Below are positions 25,544 to 35,319 of a stretch of 64,000 nt of DNA, piece after piece. Each line of letters begins with the position of its first letter. Within the stretch, counting starts at the first letter, position 1. The position numbers and the translations under genes were made by a program. Source of the stretch: Dissulfurimicrobium hydrothermale (GTDB lineage: Bacteria; Desulfobacterota; Dissulfuribacteria; Dissulfuribacterales; Sh68); the NCBI RefSeq assembly GCF_022026155.1, contig NZ_CP085041.1, positions 900,306-964,305 of the forward strand, in the 5' to 3' direction. A model generated the notes under the pieces. It did no database searches. It had not been told where the DNA came from and worked only from the letters and a program-made list of their open reading frames with translations.

Positions 25544-26827
25544 ATGAGGCCAATATTTTTGCAGAACCTCAGGATATTAGACCCTGAAACGAGGCTGGAT
25601 GTCACTGGAGATATCCTTATCATGGATGGCCGTATAGCTGCGATCGGGGATGAAATTTCTCCGCCTGACGACGTTCGTATGGTGGACTGTAGTGGCATGT
25701 GGGCGGCCCCAGGGCTGATGGACATGCATGTCCATCTAAGAGAGCCTGGTGAGGAATATAAAGAGACCATCGAGACCGGGACGTTGGCCGCTGTGGCAGG
25801 TGGCTTTACGGCTGTTGCCTCTATGCCGAATACAAATCCGGTAAATGATACATCTGCTGTCACGAGGTTTGTTATCGAACGGGCTATAAGCGCCGGATAT
25901 GCCTCTGTGTACCCTGTTGCATCTATAACAAAGGGGCTTAAGGGTAAAGAGCTTTCCGAATTTGCCGATCTTATGGGGGCTGGCGCCGTAGCCTTTTCGG
26001 ACGACGGCTACCCAGTCTCGGACCCAGGTATGATGCGCCTAGCCCTCGAATATGCGAAGGGTTTGGGGGCGCTCATCATTTCTCATGCAGAGGAATTGGC
26101 ACTTTCGAGCGGGGGGGTCTTGAATGAAGGTAGGATCTCGACCATCTTGGGACTTAAGGGCATACCGAGTGCGGCTGAAGATATAGCTGTTTTCAGGGAC
26201 GTGTGTCTTGCCGAATTTACAGGCGCCAGGCTTCACATAGCCCATGTGAGCACAATTGGCGCAGTCCAGATCATAAGACAGGCAAAGGCGATGGGTGTGA
26301 AGGTTACCGCAGAGACTGCTCCACACTATTTCAGTCTTACCGAAGAGGCTGTCTTGGGTTATGACGTCAATGCCAAGGTGAATCCGCCCTTGAGGACCGA
26401 GGAGGACAGGCTTGCGGTAATCGATGGATTAAGAGACGGTACGATAGATGTGATAGCGACTGATCACGCCCCACACAGCATCCTTGAAAAGGAAAAGGAG
26501 TTTGAGACGGCGGCGAACGGGATGATAGGTCTCGAGACCGCACTGCCGCTCGCGCTTGAGCTCGTAAGGGCCGGGGTCTTGACCCCTCTTGAATTGATAA
26601 GGCGTATGTCCCTTAATCCACGGAAGATACTTGGTATTCAGGGCGGCCGTATTAAACCTGGTGGGGCGGCCGATCTATGCGTCATAGACCCGGAGGCCAT
26701 GTTTGTTGTAAACAGGGAAAACCTGAGGTCCCGCAGCTTGAATACCCCGTTTCTCGGCAAGACGCTCAAAGGCAGGGCGGTTCTGACCGTCTCATGCGGC
26801 AAGATCGTACATAATCTTTTGTGGTAA
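25544..26827 (+). CDS. pyrC: Dihydroorotase
   Basis: A zinc amidohydrolase closing carbamoyl-aspartate to dihydroorotate. The 427-residue type I enzyme has the metal motif MDMHVHLREPG, the SDDGYPVSD and HIAHVST segments and TDHAPH. It follows pyrB closely and ends one base before the convergent manC stop, so no room is left for a terminator between them. Confidence 0.96.
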   Translation: MRPIFLQNLRILDPETRLDVTGDILIMDGRIAAIGDEISPPDDVRMVDCSGMWAAPGLMDMHVHLREPGEEYKETIETGTLAAVAGGFTAVASMPNTNPVNDTSAVTRFVIERAISAGYASVYPVASITKGLKGKELSEFADLMGAGAVAFSDDGYPVSDPGMMRLALEYAKGLGALIISHAEELALSSGGVLNEGRISTILGLKGIPSAAEDIAVFRDVCLAEFTGARLHIAHVSTIGAVQIIRQAKAMGVKVTAETAPHYFSLTEEAVLGYDVNAKVNPPLRTEEDRLAVIDGLRDGTIDVIATDHAPHSILEKEKEFETAANGMIGLETALPLALELVRAGVLTPLELIRRMSLNPRKILGIQGGRIKPGGAADLCVIDPEAMFVVNRENLRSRSLNTPFLGKTLKGRAVLTVSCGKIVHNLLW

Positions 26828-26828
26828 T

Positions 26829-27965
26829 CTAAAGGTATTTTTTTAATCCCCTTTTTCTGATCTCTTCGACTAGGTTTTTGACCTCGCCAAGCCTCTCTCT
26901 TGGGCACACAAGGACTGCATCGCCGTCCGCTACGATCGCAAGCCCTTTGATCCCGAGAGCGGCGGTCAGTACGCCCTTACCTGAGACAATTAGACAATCT
27001 GAGCAGTCGAGGGTTACAGTAAGGCCGCTTGATGCGTTTGCAGCTGCATCCTTTTCAAGGATGGAGTAAAAGGTCTCCCAGATGCCTATGTCGTGCCAGT
27101 CGAGGTCGGCTGGAAAGACCGCAAGCGTGATTTCATTGCAGTCTGAGTGAAGGGCGCCGTGTCCGGCCTCGTTTTTTCCGGTACTGCATGGCGGCGCAAG
27201 CCTCTCTATGAGCAGCCTGTCTATACATTCGTCAGGCATCAGGTTGTAGCGGGGGCGTCTTGCGCGCCTTGTCCCATAATGTTGCCATATCTCGGGTGTT
27301 ACGGCCTTTAAGGCATCAAAGAGTATCTCGGTCCTAAAGAAAAATATGCCGCTGTTCCAAAAAGTCCTGCCGTTCAGGATATATTCCCTTGCCGCGGCCT
27401 CGTTTGGTTTTTCATGAAAGGATCGCACCCTTTTGCACTCATTGCCCCTGATACGGTCCAGGGTCTCCCCGCTTTCTATATAGCCATAGGCAGTTTCGGG
27501 TCTCAGGGGTTTGATGCCCAGCAATGCTATGCCGCGGTTATTCTCAACCCATTCAAGGGCTGAAAGGACATAGCTTTTAAACCGACTATCGCTGTTGATC
27601 AGATGGTCGCTCGGAAATATACCTATCACCGGGTCTTTGAACAAGAGCTCTATCCTGGCGGTCGCCCATGAGATCGCGGCAGCCGTACCTTTTGGTGTCG
27701 GTTCGATCAATATATGCCCCTTATCCAGTCCGGGGAGCTGTCTGGAGACCTCTTTTTTATACCCTGGTTTTGTTATCACCCATATCCTGTCCCATGAGAA
27801 GATAGGGACAAGTCTTGCGGCGGTCTGTTGGAGCAGTGTCTCGGTACTCGATTCGATGCATTGGAGTTGTTTGGGTTTAGAGGTCCTGCTCCTGGGCCAT
27901 AGTCTTGTACCGAGTCCGCCGGCGAGGATGATGGCATGATATCTGTTAGCGTCTTGTTGTGTCAT
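26829..27965 (-). CDS. manC: Mannose-1-phosphate guanylyltransferase
   Basis: Makes GDP-mannose from GTP and mannose 1-phosphate for polysaccharide or glycan synthesis. The nucleotidyltransferase signature ILAGGLGTRLWPRSR is at residues 13-27 and KPKQL follows. The 378-residue protein lacks the C-terminal isomerase domain of bifunctional ManC enzymes. It overlaps rsmE by 20 bp and converges on pyrC. The symbol is by family resemblance. Confidence 0.9.
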   Translation of the reverse strand: MTQQDANRYHAIILAGGLGTRLWPRSRTSKPKQLQCIESSTETLLQQTAARLVPIFSWDRIWVITKPGYKKEVSRQLPGLDKGHILIEPTPKGTAAAISWATARIELLFKDPVIGIFPSDHLINSDSRFKSYVLSALEWVENNRGIALLGIKPLRPETAYGYIESGETLDRIRGNECKRVRSFHEKPNEAAAREYILNGRTFWNSGIFFFRTEILFDALKAVTPEIWQHYGTRRARRPRYNLMPDECIDRLLIERLAPPCSTGKNEAGHGALHSDCNEITLAVFPADLDWHDIGIWETFYSILEKDAAANASSGLTVTLDCSDCLIVSGKGVLTAALGIKGLAIVADGDAVLVCPRERLGEVKNLVEEIRKRGLKKYL

Positions 27966-28743
27966 GTAGTATCAGCGCGCCGAGTATGGAGATCGCGGCC
28001 ACAGCGGCGGTTTCAGCCTTTAGTATTCTTGAGCCGAGGGATGCCTGCACAAAGCCGGCCTTTTTGCACATGTCAGTTTCTTTGTCTGAGAGTCCGCCTT
28101 CAGGCCCCGTGAGGATAACAACTTTAGTCGGTTTGTTCAATTCGTTCCAAACCTCTATCAGGCCTTTATCTTTATATTTCTCGTCTAGGAGGATGAGTGC
28201 CTTCGGATCGGATGCCCTGCAGACTTCAATGAGAGTGTCTTCAAGATGGGTTATTGCGTGTATCTTCGGTGGCATTAGGCTTTTGCACTGTTTCAGGGTC
28301 TGGATGGCTATCTCGTGCCACCTGGCGACCTTTTGTTCCCTCCGTCCGACACCCAGCCTGACTACTGTGTGGGCGGTAAGAACCGGCCTTATTGCAGTGA
28401 CCCCAAGCTCAGTGGCCTTCTGGATCAACCAATCCATCTTGTCCGATTTTATTATAGATGCAATCAGCTCTATTGGCAGGCGGTCATCTTGGAATGTTGC
28501 ATCCTCTAACACCTCCAGCACAACCGATTCTGTGTCAATGGTCATGATTCTGGCCATCGCCTTGTATCCGGCGGCGTCAATGAGATTGACAAGGTCTCCT
28601 GGCCCCAGGCGCAGGACATCCTTCATATGATGAGCCTCCTTGCCCGTCAAGGCCACGCGTTCACCAATCAGGAGTGGCAATACGCCTTTTACAGCGAAAT
28701 GCGGCGGTTTCATGTCCTGTTTGATAGGCCGATACATACCCAC
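27946..28743 (-). CDS. rsmE: 16S rRNA m3U1498 methyltransferase
   Basis: A SPOUT-class enzyme with an N-terminal PUA-like domain (TGKEAHHMKDVLRL) and the C-terminal knot (LTGPEGGLSDKE, LGSRILKAETA). 265 residues from GTG 28743, within the prmA 3' end; an ATG two codons later is an alternative, and family N-termini suggest the first 10-20 residues could be excess. The pairing prmA-rsmE is common in bacteria. Confidence 0.94.
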   Translation of the reverse strand: MGMYRPIKQDMKPPHFAVKGVLPLLIGERVALTGKEAHHMKDVLRLGPGDLVNLIDAAGYKAMARIMTIDTESVVLEVLEDATFQDDRLPIELIASIIKSDKMDWLIQKATELGVTAIRPVLTAHTVVRLGVGRREQKVARWHEIAIQTLKQCKSLMPPKIHAITHLEDTLIEVCRASDPKALILLDEKYKDKGLIEVWNELNKPTKVVILTGPEGGLSDKETDMCKKAGFVQASLGSRILKAETAAVAAISILGALILHDTTRR

Positions 28744-29642
28744 TCAGTCTCTTTCAAGTCTGTCATGACCATCTCGACCGCGAGGCCTTCTGCCTCAAAC
28801 GTCTTTACAATTTCGTTTTTCTGTTCGGCAAGTATGCCTGAAAGGATTATGACGCCGCTGGTCTTAAGATGCAATTTAAAGAGGCTCGAGAGGGTCATAA
28901 GCGTTTTTTTGTCGAGGTTAGCAAGGATTACATCGAATTTATCATTAATATTCTCAAGTTTGGCGTTTGTTACAAGTACGTCTCCAAGCCCGTTTTTTTT
29001 CATGTTTTCCCGCGCCACCTCCACTGCTACGGGGTCTATGTCCACGCAAAGGACTTTTTTTGCCCCAAGAAGTCTTGCCCCTATGCCGAGTATGCCGGTG
29101 CCTGTGCCTACGTCGATGACATCGGGCAAGACATCCTGCACCCCTTGCCCCTTTTTATCCCAGCCTTTCTTTTCCCACAGGGTCTCCATGGCCTCTAACA
29201 CCATTGCGGTGGTCTGGTGTGTGCCTGTGCCGAACGCCTGACCTGGGTCTATCTCAATCACGAGCTCACCCGGTCTTGCTTTATATGTTTCCCAGCTTGG
29301 CCTTATGACGAATCGTTTTCCGATATGAACGGGCTTGAAGCCGAGCTTCCAGCTCTGGCCCCAATCCTCGTCTTTTATCTCTTTCTGACTACAAACCCCC
29401 ATGGGAAGCCCGGCGTTCATGGCGTTCAGTCTGGAGACAAACCTTGTTATTTCATCTGCGGCGTTGCTTTCGAGGTCTTCATCGCTCAGATAGGCTACAA
29501 GACGCACGATCTCTGCATCTTCGGTATCTTTTACAAAGATACCCCTTCCAAGTCTGGAGACGATATATTCCGAAAGGACGTCAGCCAGTTCCCTGTGTAT
29601 GGTTATGGTAAATTCGGCCCAGTTTTGGTTTTTTATCTTCAT
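28710..29642 (-). CDS. prmA: Ribosomal protein L11 methyltransferase
   Basis: SAM-dependent trimethylation of L11. The 310-residue protein has the SAM motif DVGTGTGILGIGA and the acidic DIDPVAVE. The usual post-motif catalytic NIL is NLD here (ILANLDKKTL). It starts the prmA-rsmE-manC run, opposite the GspE-like gene, with AT-rich promoter DNA between them. Confidence 0.94.
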   Translation of the reverse strand: MKIKNQNWAEFTITIHRELADVLSEYIVSRLGRGIFVKDTEDAEIVRLVAYLSDEDLESNAADEITRFVSRLNAMNAGLPMGVCSQKEIKDEDWGQSWKLGFKPVHIGKRFVIRPSWETYKARPGELVIEIDPGQAFGTGTHQTTAMVLEAMETLWEKKGWDKKGQGVQDVLPDVIDVGTGTGILGIGARLLGAKKVLCVDIDPVAVEVARENMKKNGLGDVLVTNAKLENINDKFDVILANLDKKTLMTLSSLFKLHLKTSGVIILSGILAEQKNEIVKTFEAEGLAVEMVMTDLKETEWVCIGLSNRT

Positions 29643-29738
29643 GGGTGATATATTATAAGCTTAAAGGGGTTTTTAAAAGCAATTAAATCTTTAAAAATTT
29701 GAAATCTGATAATATATAAAAAAATGGCGCGGTGCTGA

Positions 29739-31508
29739 ATGGCTCATCCATATTTTGATCTCGATTATATAACCTCTCTTCTGAAAAAGGCCGGTCTTCT
29801 AGACGAAAAGGGCGCGATGAGGCTCTTGAAACGCCATCTTCCACAGCATAGAGCGTCGGTGGATGTTGTCCAGTGGGTGGATTCCCTCAAGATTGAAAAG
29901 ATGCCGGCCCATGGTCAGCATGGTCAGCAAGCTGTAATAGAAGAGGCTGACATATTGGCCCTTGTTGCAGCGGATCGCGGTTGGCCCTTCATGCGGCTTG
30001 ATCCGCTCAAGCTGGACCTCGATGTCGTTACCAAGACCTTTCCTGCCTCTTTTGCAAAGAGACGTCTGGTGCTTCCTGTTTGTTGGGAAGATGGTGATCT
30101 TTTAATTGCATGTTATGACCCTGTGGACCAGGAGCTGAGAGAAGATCTTGAAAAGGCCCATCAGGCAAAGATGCGTCTTCATGTGGCGCCAAGGCGCGAT
30201 ATAGAACGGATTATAAGCGAATTTTTTGATTTCAAGCAGTCTATTCGGGCGGCTGAGCACAGCCTCAAGGCCCCCTTGGTTGATATATCGAATCTCGAGC
30301 AGTATGTGAGACTTTCTTCGCCAGAGGCCGCCGCCTCTGACAAATATATACAAAAGGCGGTGGACCACCTGTTCCAGTACGCCCTCGACCAGAGGGCTAG
30401 TGACATACACATAGAGCCGAAGAGGGGAGATTCATGCGTCAGGTTCCGTATAGATGGTGTGCTACATCCAGTCTATCATCTGCCAAAGGTGGTCCACGAG
30501 GCCCTGTGCACAAGGATTAAAGCCCTTTCAAGGCTTGACATAGCTGAAAAACGGCGTCCTCAGGACGGACGTATGAAGATCGCATGGAGAGGTAGTGATG
30601 CCGAGGTCAGGGTCTCGACCGTACCAGTCGCCTTTGGAGAAAAGGTTGTCTTGAGGCTTCAGAGCGCGGAGATACTCTTCAGCGAGCTTGGCGAACTCGG
30701 ACTTTCAGATAGGGACCTTGACGAATACAAAGGCTGGCTCGGTCATACCCATGGAATGATCCTTATCACAGGTCCGACAGGCAGCGGTAAGTCAACTACA
30801 CTATATTCGACCTTGAGGTATTTAAGCTCTCCTGGGGTAAATATTGTGACGATTGAAGATCCTATCGAGATGGTCTATGAGGATTTCAACCAGATAGCCG
30901 TTCAGCCGCAGATAGATGTGACCTTTTCATCCATCCTCCGAAACATCCTTAGGCAGGATCCGGATATAGTGATGATAGGCGAGATAAGAGACGCCGACAC
31001 TGCAAGATACGCCGTCCAGGCCGCGTTGACCGGACACCTGGTCTTTTCGACGCTTCATACTAATGACGCAGTCGGGGCAGTGACAAGACTGATGGATCTG
31101 GGCATAGAGCCGTACCTCATCTCGTCAACTCTCATCGGCGTGGTTGCCCAGCGCCTTGTGCGTATGATCTGTATGAACTGTAAAGAGACATATGACGTGC
31201 AGGCCGTACAGCTTCATGGCCTATGGTCCGGGCTCAAATGCGACGGCTACCGGATAGCAAGGGGCAGGGGTTGTTCCAGGTGTCGAAATACAGGTTATTG
31301 GGGTCGGATAGGTATCTATGAGGTGTTTACCGCCTCAAAGACCATAAAGATGATGATACATGCGGCCAAGGGCGATGCCGAACTTAAGACGCAGGCCCTT
31401 AAAGAAGGTATGATGCCGCTTAAATATGACGGCCTTCAGAAGGTGCTCAGGCACATCACTTCTCTTGATGAGGTGATGCGCGTTGCTGCTATTCAAAAAA
31501 CACCTTGA
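29739..31508 (+). CDS. GspE/PilB-family secretion or pilus ATPase
   Basis: A hexameric ATPase powering type II secretion or type IV pilus assembly, 589 residues. The N-terminal GspE-II domain (about 1-170) precedes [11 protein letters not shown], Walker [11 protein letters not shown], Walker [13 protein letters not shown], the His box STLHTNDA and a C4 zinc site (CMNCKE ... [14 protein letters not shown]). No other secretion or pilus gene is in the window, so GspE cannot be told from PilB. The last 20 bases overlap the rpoD 3' end tail-to-tail. Confidence 0.93.
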   Translation: MAHPYFDLDYITSLLKKAGLLDEKGAMRLLKRHLPQHRASVDVVQWVDSLKIEKMPAHGQHGQQAVIEEADILALVAADRGWPFMRLDPLKLDLDVVTKTFPASFAKRRLVLPVCWEDGDLLIACYDPVDQELREDLEKAHQAKMRLHVAPRRDIERIISEFFDFKQSIRAAEHSLKAPLVDISNLEQYVRLSSPEAAASDKYIQKAVDHLFQYALDQRASDIHIEPKRGDSCVRFRIDGVLHPVYHLPKVVHEALCTRIKALSRLDIAEKRRPQDGRMKIAWRGSDAEVRVSTVPVAFGEKVVLRLQSAEILFSELGELGLSDRDLDEYKGWLGHTHGMILITGPTGSGKSTTLYSTLRYLSSPGVNIVTIEDPIEMVYEDFNQIAVQPQIDVTFSSILRNILRQDPDIVMIGEIRDADTARYAVQAALTGHLVFSTLHTNDAVGAVTRLMDLGIEPYLISSTLIGVVAQRLVRMICMNCKETYDVQAVQLHGLWSGLKCDGYRIARGRGCSRCRNTGYWGRIGIYEVFTASKTIKMMIHAAKGDAELKTQALKEGMMPLKYDGLQKVLRHITSLDEVMRVAAIQKTP

Positions 31509-32979
31509 GCATCGCATTTCTCAAAGGGTGTTTGAGTTTCCTGATGGCCTTTGCCTCGATCTGTCTTATACGTTCCCTCGTCACCATAAAGCTCTTTCCT
31601 ACCTCCTCAAGCGTGTGATCGCTCTGTTCTCCTATTCCAAATCTCATTCTCAAGACCTTTTCCTCCTTAGGCGTTAGGGTGGAGAGGGTCAGACGCATCT
31701 GTTCCGCAAGGCTCTGGTCTAATGCAAGACGATCAGGACTTTGGACGTTAAGGTCTTCGATGAAGTCCGCCAAATGACTCTCGTCGCCCGCCCCAACCGG
31801 TGTCTCAAGTGAAATAGGGTCTCTGGTCATTTGAAATATCATCTCTACCTTCGCCTCTGAAAGACCGGTATGCCTGGCTACGTCTTCAATGGTCGGTTCC
31901 CCACCCTTTTCCTGGAAGAGATCGTTTATCTTGCGTATGACCCTGTTCATAGTTTCAACCATGTGGACCGGCACTCTGATAGTCCGCGATTGTTCGGCTA
32001 TAGCCCTTGTGATGGCCTGTCTTATCCACCAGATGGCATAGGTGCTGAATTTGTAACCCCTTTTGTATTCAAACTTTTCAACCGCCTTTATTAGGCCGAT
32101 GTTGCCTTCCTGAATGAGGTCGGCAAGCTGGAGTCCATGGTGTGAGTATTTTTTTGCTATGCTTACAACCAATCTAAGGTTGGCTTGTATGAGCTTGTCT
32201 TTTGCCGTGGAGGCCTCTGTACAGCCCTTTTGATGCAGAAACGAAATCCGGTCGAATTCGGCCCTAGTAAGTCCGCTTTCCTCAAAGAGCGTCTTGTCCG
32301 TGATGCAGTTTAGCCTGTCCCGTTCTTCTTTGAATATCCTGGAGGTTACATTCAGCAAGGCCTTTTCAACCCTGACGCCTTCGAATAGGCCTGCTATTGC
32401 CTCGCTATTTTTAAATAGCTTGAGCCTGATCGCCTTTACTTCTTCATCGTCTTCGGCCGTTTCGCGGTTGCGCAGGAGGCCGACTAGATCTCGGTTTTCT
32501 TCAAGTATAGGCTTGATTTTCCTGGCGATTTCCCAGATATGTTTTTTATTGAGGGTATTGCCAGTTATCTTTTCGTCTGCATCGCACTGATTTTGGTCTT
32601 GCTGTATATCTGTTGGTCTGCAAGATTTTGTCTTGGATGAGGCGGATATTTCTTTTAAGACGGCTTCCGCTATAGGTAGGATACTGAAGGCCGTCTTCAT
32701 CATGAGCGCTTCGCCTTCTTCTATGGCCCTGGAGACTGCTATTTCCTCTTCGCGATCAAAGGGCTTGCTGTCCTTCATTTCCTTCAGATATATTTTCAAT
32801 GGGTCGACATCCGGCGCCTTGGGCGCCTGGACCGCGGGTATATCCGTTATTGATATGCATTCTTCTCCTGGTGCGACAACCGATTCAGGATCTTCAAAGA
32901 TTTCGATCGGTGCGCTGTCGAATTCATTCTGCGCCTCCTTTGATATGACCATACAGCCGGCTACATTGTCTCTTTTCAT
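31489..32979 (-). CDS. rpoD: RNA polymerase primary sigma factor
   Basis: A sigma-70 group 1 factor of 496 residues. Region 1.2 ([21 protein letters not shown]), region 2 ([38 protein letters not shown]), region 3 and region 4 ([27 protein letters not shown]) are all present. The N-terminus before region 1.2 is only about 55 residues, so region 1.1 is short or missing. It follows dnaG as in the classical macromolecular-synthesis operon, without rpsU. A ribosome site GGGAGGG precedes the ATG. Confidence 0.97.
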   Translation of the reverse strand: MKRDNVAGCMVISKEAQNEFDSAPIEIFEDPESVVAPGEECISITDIPAVQAPKAPDVDPLKIYLKEMKDSKPFDREEEIAVSRAIEEGEALMMKTAFSILPIAEAVLKEISASSKTKSCRPTDIQQDQNQCDADEKITGNTLNKKHIWEIARKIKPILEENRDLVGLLRNRETAEDDEEVKAIRLKLFKNSEAIAGLFEGVRVEKALLNVTSRIFKEERDRLNCITDKTLFEESGLTRAEFDRISFLHQKGCTEASTAKDKLIQANLRLVVSIAKKYSHHGLQLADLIQEGNIGLIKAVEKFEYKRGYKFSTYAIWWIRQAITRAIAEQSRTIRVPVHMVETMNRVIRKINDLFQEKGGEPTIEDVARHTGLSEAKVEMIFQMTRDPISLETPVGAGDESHLADFIEDLNVQSPDRLALDQSLAEQMRLTLSTLTPKEEKVLRMRFGIGEQSDHTLEEVGKSFMVTRERIRQIEAKAIRKLKHPLRNAMLKVFFE

Positions 32980-33035
32980 TTATTGCCCTCCCAAGTGCAG
33001 GTTAAGCAGTCCAATTGTCGAAGCATTTTGAAGAA

Positions 33036-34811
33036 TCATCTGAGCCGTTGCATCTTTTCCAGCAGTTTTTGTCTCTCCTCCTCGTTATCGGAATTTTCTA
33101 TCTCATTGATTATTAACTGTCTTAAGGCCTTGATCTTGCGGTTTTCACAATATTTTTTGAGTTTTTTTGCCATTTCTTCAGCGTCTTGGCATGGCGGTGA
33201 GCATTTCGAGACTTCAACGGCGACCACCTTGAGCTCTGGAACCGGTTCAAGCATTTCCATCAATCCATGAAAGTCGAGGCCGCCGGTAGCGTTGTTTTGC
33301 TGGAGCATGGAGAGCCATAGGTCTTTAAGGCGCTGTTCTTTTATCCACAACTCCATACCGGAATCAATGAAATGATCGATGTATTGAGGGTGTTCGATGA
33401 GGAAGCCAATCAGTTTGGCATCTGCCTTATTCAGATTCCGGCCGTCTGGGCGCTGATGTGGCACGAGATCCCTGCCGATCAACAGGTTATGGTGTGCCCG
33501 ATCTTTATTCGCGTATGCCTGGTCTTCAGAGGCCAGGCGTTTCCAGAGCGCCTCTTCCCTTACCGCCATCTTTTGCGCGATATAGCCGGCGAGCAGGGAT
33601 TTTTTTACAGGGTCTTCAATAGGTTTCAGTATGGAGATGAGATCATCGATCAGCCTGGCCTTGCCCTCCGGATCCGTACCGTAGCTCCTGATCCCATGCG
33701 CCATTACGAAATCAATCCCGGCAGGTGAACTTTGCGCGGCCTTGATCCATCCATTTTTGCCTTCCCTGCGGACAAATGTGTCTGGATCATCCTCGGCTGG
33801 CATGGACAATACCTTTGGTCTTATGTCGGCCCCATAAAAGAGCGGCATGGCCCTGAGCGATGCCTTCAGGCCGGCCTCATCCCCGTCGAATGCAAGGGTC
33901 CAGTCCTTTACAAGGCCTTTCATCTGTTTTATATGGTCATAGGTCAGAGCGGTTCCGAGTGTTGCTACGGCATTGTCTATCCCGGCCTGGACTAGCGCCA
34001 GGAGATCCATGTATCCCTCGACCACGTAACCGTAGCCCGATCGTCTTATGCTGTCTTTGTTCTGATAGAGGCCATATAGAACCCGCCCTTTTTTGTAAAT
34101 CAGGCTCTCTGGTGAGTTCAGATATTTTGGAGCCCCGTCTTTTTCAAGCGTACGTCCGCCGAGGGCCACTATCTCTCCACTCCTGTCATGTATGGGGAAT
34201 ATCAGCCTGTTTCTAAAGCGGTCATAGTGACCGCCGCCTTCTCTTTGAACGACAAGTCCCGCCTTTTCCGCGACTTCCGGGGATATTCCATTAGATTTCA
34301 AGTGATTGAGAAGGAGGTTCCAGCCAGGTCCTGCATAACCAAGTCCGAAGCGCGCTGCGATATCGCTGCTTATGCCACGTTTCTTAAGGTATTCAAGGGC
34401 GTGGAGTGCGTCTTTGGATCTTACCAAGTTGTCTTGATAGAATCTCGCCGCCACCCTGTTCGCCATGATGAGCTCTTCCGACTCCCGTCTCAGCTTCATC
34501 TCCGAAAGCGACGGCGCAGATTCAGGCAAGGCTATTCCATAGCGGTCGGCAAGCCTCCTTACAGCCCCGACGAAGCTAAGGCCTTGCATCTTCATTAGAA
34601 AACCGATTGCGTCCCCACCTTGTCCGCAGCCGAAGCAATAAAATATCCCCCTTTCCTCATTGACGGAAAAAGAGGGGTCTCTGTCAGCATGAAAAGGGCA
34701 GAGGCCCATCCAGTTCCTGCCCGTCTTTTTTAAGGGGACAAATTCCTCGACCACCTGCCTTATATTGGCTGTATCGAGTATGTTTCTTATGATGTCTTGT
34801 GGGATGTGCAA
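33036..34811 (-). CDS. dnaG: DNA primase
   Basis: Synthesises RNA primers at the replication fork. CHC2 zinc finger at about residues 38-63 (CPFHADRDPSF, YCFGCGQGGD), then the TOPRIM domain with VVEGYMD and the metal pair in AFDGDEAGL, and a helicase-binding C-terminus. 591 residues. TTG at 34811 is the apparent start, with no clear ribosome site, though the N-terminus (IPQDIIRNILDTANIRQVV) fits the family. It lies between the thioesterase and rpoD. Confidence 0.97.
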   Translation of the reverse strand: MHIPQDIIRNILDTANIRQVVEEFVPLKKTGRNWMGLCPFHADRDPSFSVNEERGIFYCFGCGQGGDAIGFLMKMQGLSFVGAVRRLADRYGIALPESAPSLSEMKLRRESEELIMANRVAARFYQDNLVRSKDALHALEYLKKRGISSDIAARFGLGYAGPGWNLLLNHLKSNGISPEVAEKAGLVVQREGGGHYDRFRNRLIFPIHDRSGEIVALGGRTLEKDGAPKYLNSPESLIYKKGRVLYGLYQNKDSIRRSGYGYVVEGYMDLLALVQAGIDNAVATLGTALTYDHIKQMKGLVKDWTLAFDGDEAGLKASLRAMPLFYGADIRPKVLSMPAEDDPDTFVRREGKNGWIKAAQSSPAGIDFVMAHGIRSYGTDPEGKARLIDDLISILKPIEDPVKKSLLAGYIAQKMAVREEALWKRLASEDQAYANKDRAHHNLLIGRDLVPHQRPDGRNLNKADAKLIGFLIEHPQYIDHFIDSGMELWIKEQRLKDLWLSMLQQNNATGGLDFHGLMEMLEPVPELKVVAVEVSKCSPPCQDAEEMAKKLKKYCENRKIKALRQLIINEIENSDNEEERQKLLEKMQRLR

Positions 34812-34853
34812 TTTATCGCTTACCTTAGAGTTAGGCCTTTGGCCGCACTCTGA

Positions 34854-35306
34854 TCAATCGCCCTTTTCCAGCCTGGTCATGGCCGTAAGCAGGGATTCAG
34901 GTATGCGGCAGAGTCTTCCCTCTCTATCGACCGCCGCATGGACCGTATAGCCCCTAACAAGCAGCCGACCGCCTTCAGTCCTCCTGATTTCATAGTGGAA
35001 TCTTATAGTAAACCCTGTAAAGTTGAAAAGAGAGGTATATATCTCTACAAGGTCGTCATATACCGCCGACGTCTTATAGCGACAAAAGACCTCGCTTACA
35101 GGAAAGATGACACCTTCTTTTTGAAGTTTCTGATATGGTACGCCAAGCATTGATCTCATGAATTCAGTGCGCCCCATCTCGAGGAGGCGCATATAATTGC
35201 CATAATATACCACCCCGCCTGCATCTGTGTCCGCATATATAATTCTGTGCTGCAGTTTGAGTACAGGCTGACACATCTCTATTGGTTCGTATCTGTATGC
35301 GCTCAC
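34854..35306 (-). CDS. YbgC/4HBT-family acyl-CoA thioesterase
   Basis: A hot-dog-fold thioesterase of about 150 residues. The family motif YADTDAGGVVYYGNYMRLLE carries the catalytic Asp. GTG 35306 is chosen because AGGAGG ends four bases upstream; the Met ten codons later would give a more typical N-terminus but has no ribosome site. The substrate is unknown; YbgC relatives act on acyl-CoA or acyl-ACP near the envelope. It lies between apgM (13-bp gap) and dnaG. Confidence 0.9.
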   Translation of the reverse strand: MSAYRYEPIEMCQPVLKLQHRIIYADTDAGGVVYYGNYMRLLEMGRTEFMRSMLGVPYQKLQKEGVIFPVSEVFCRYKTSAVYDDLVEIYTSLFNFTGFTIRFHYEIRRTEGGRLLVRGYTVHAAVDREGRLCRIPESLLTAMTRLEKGD

Positions 35307-35319
35307 GGGTCCTCCTGTC

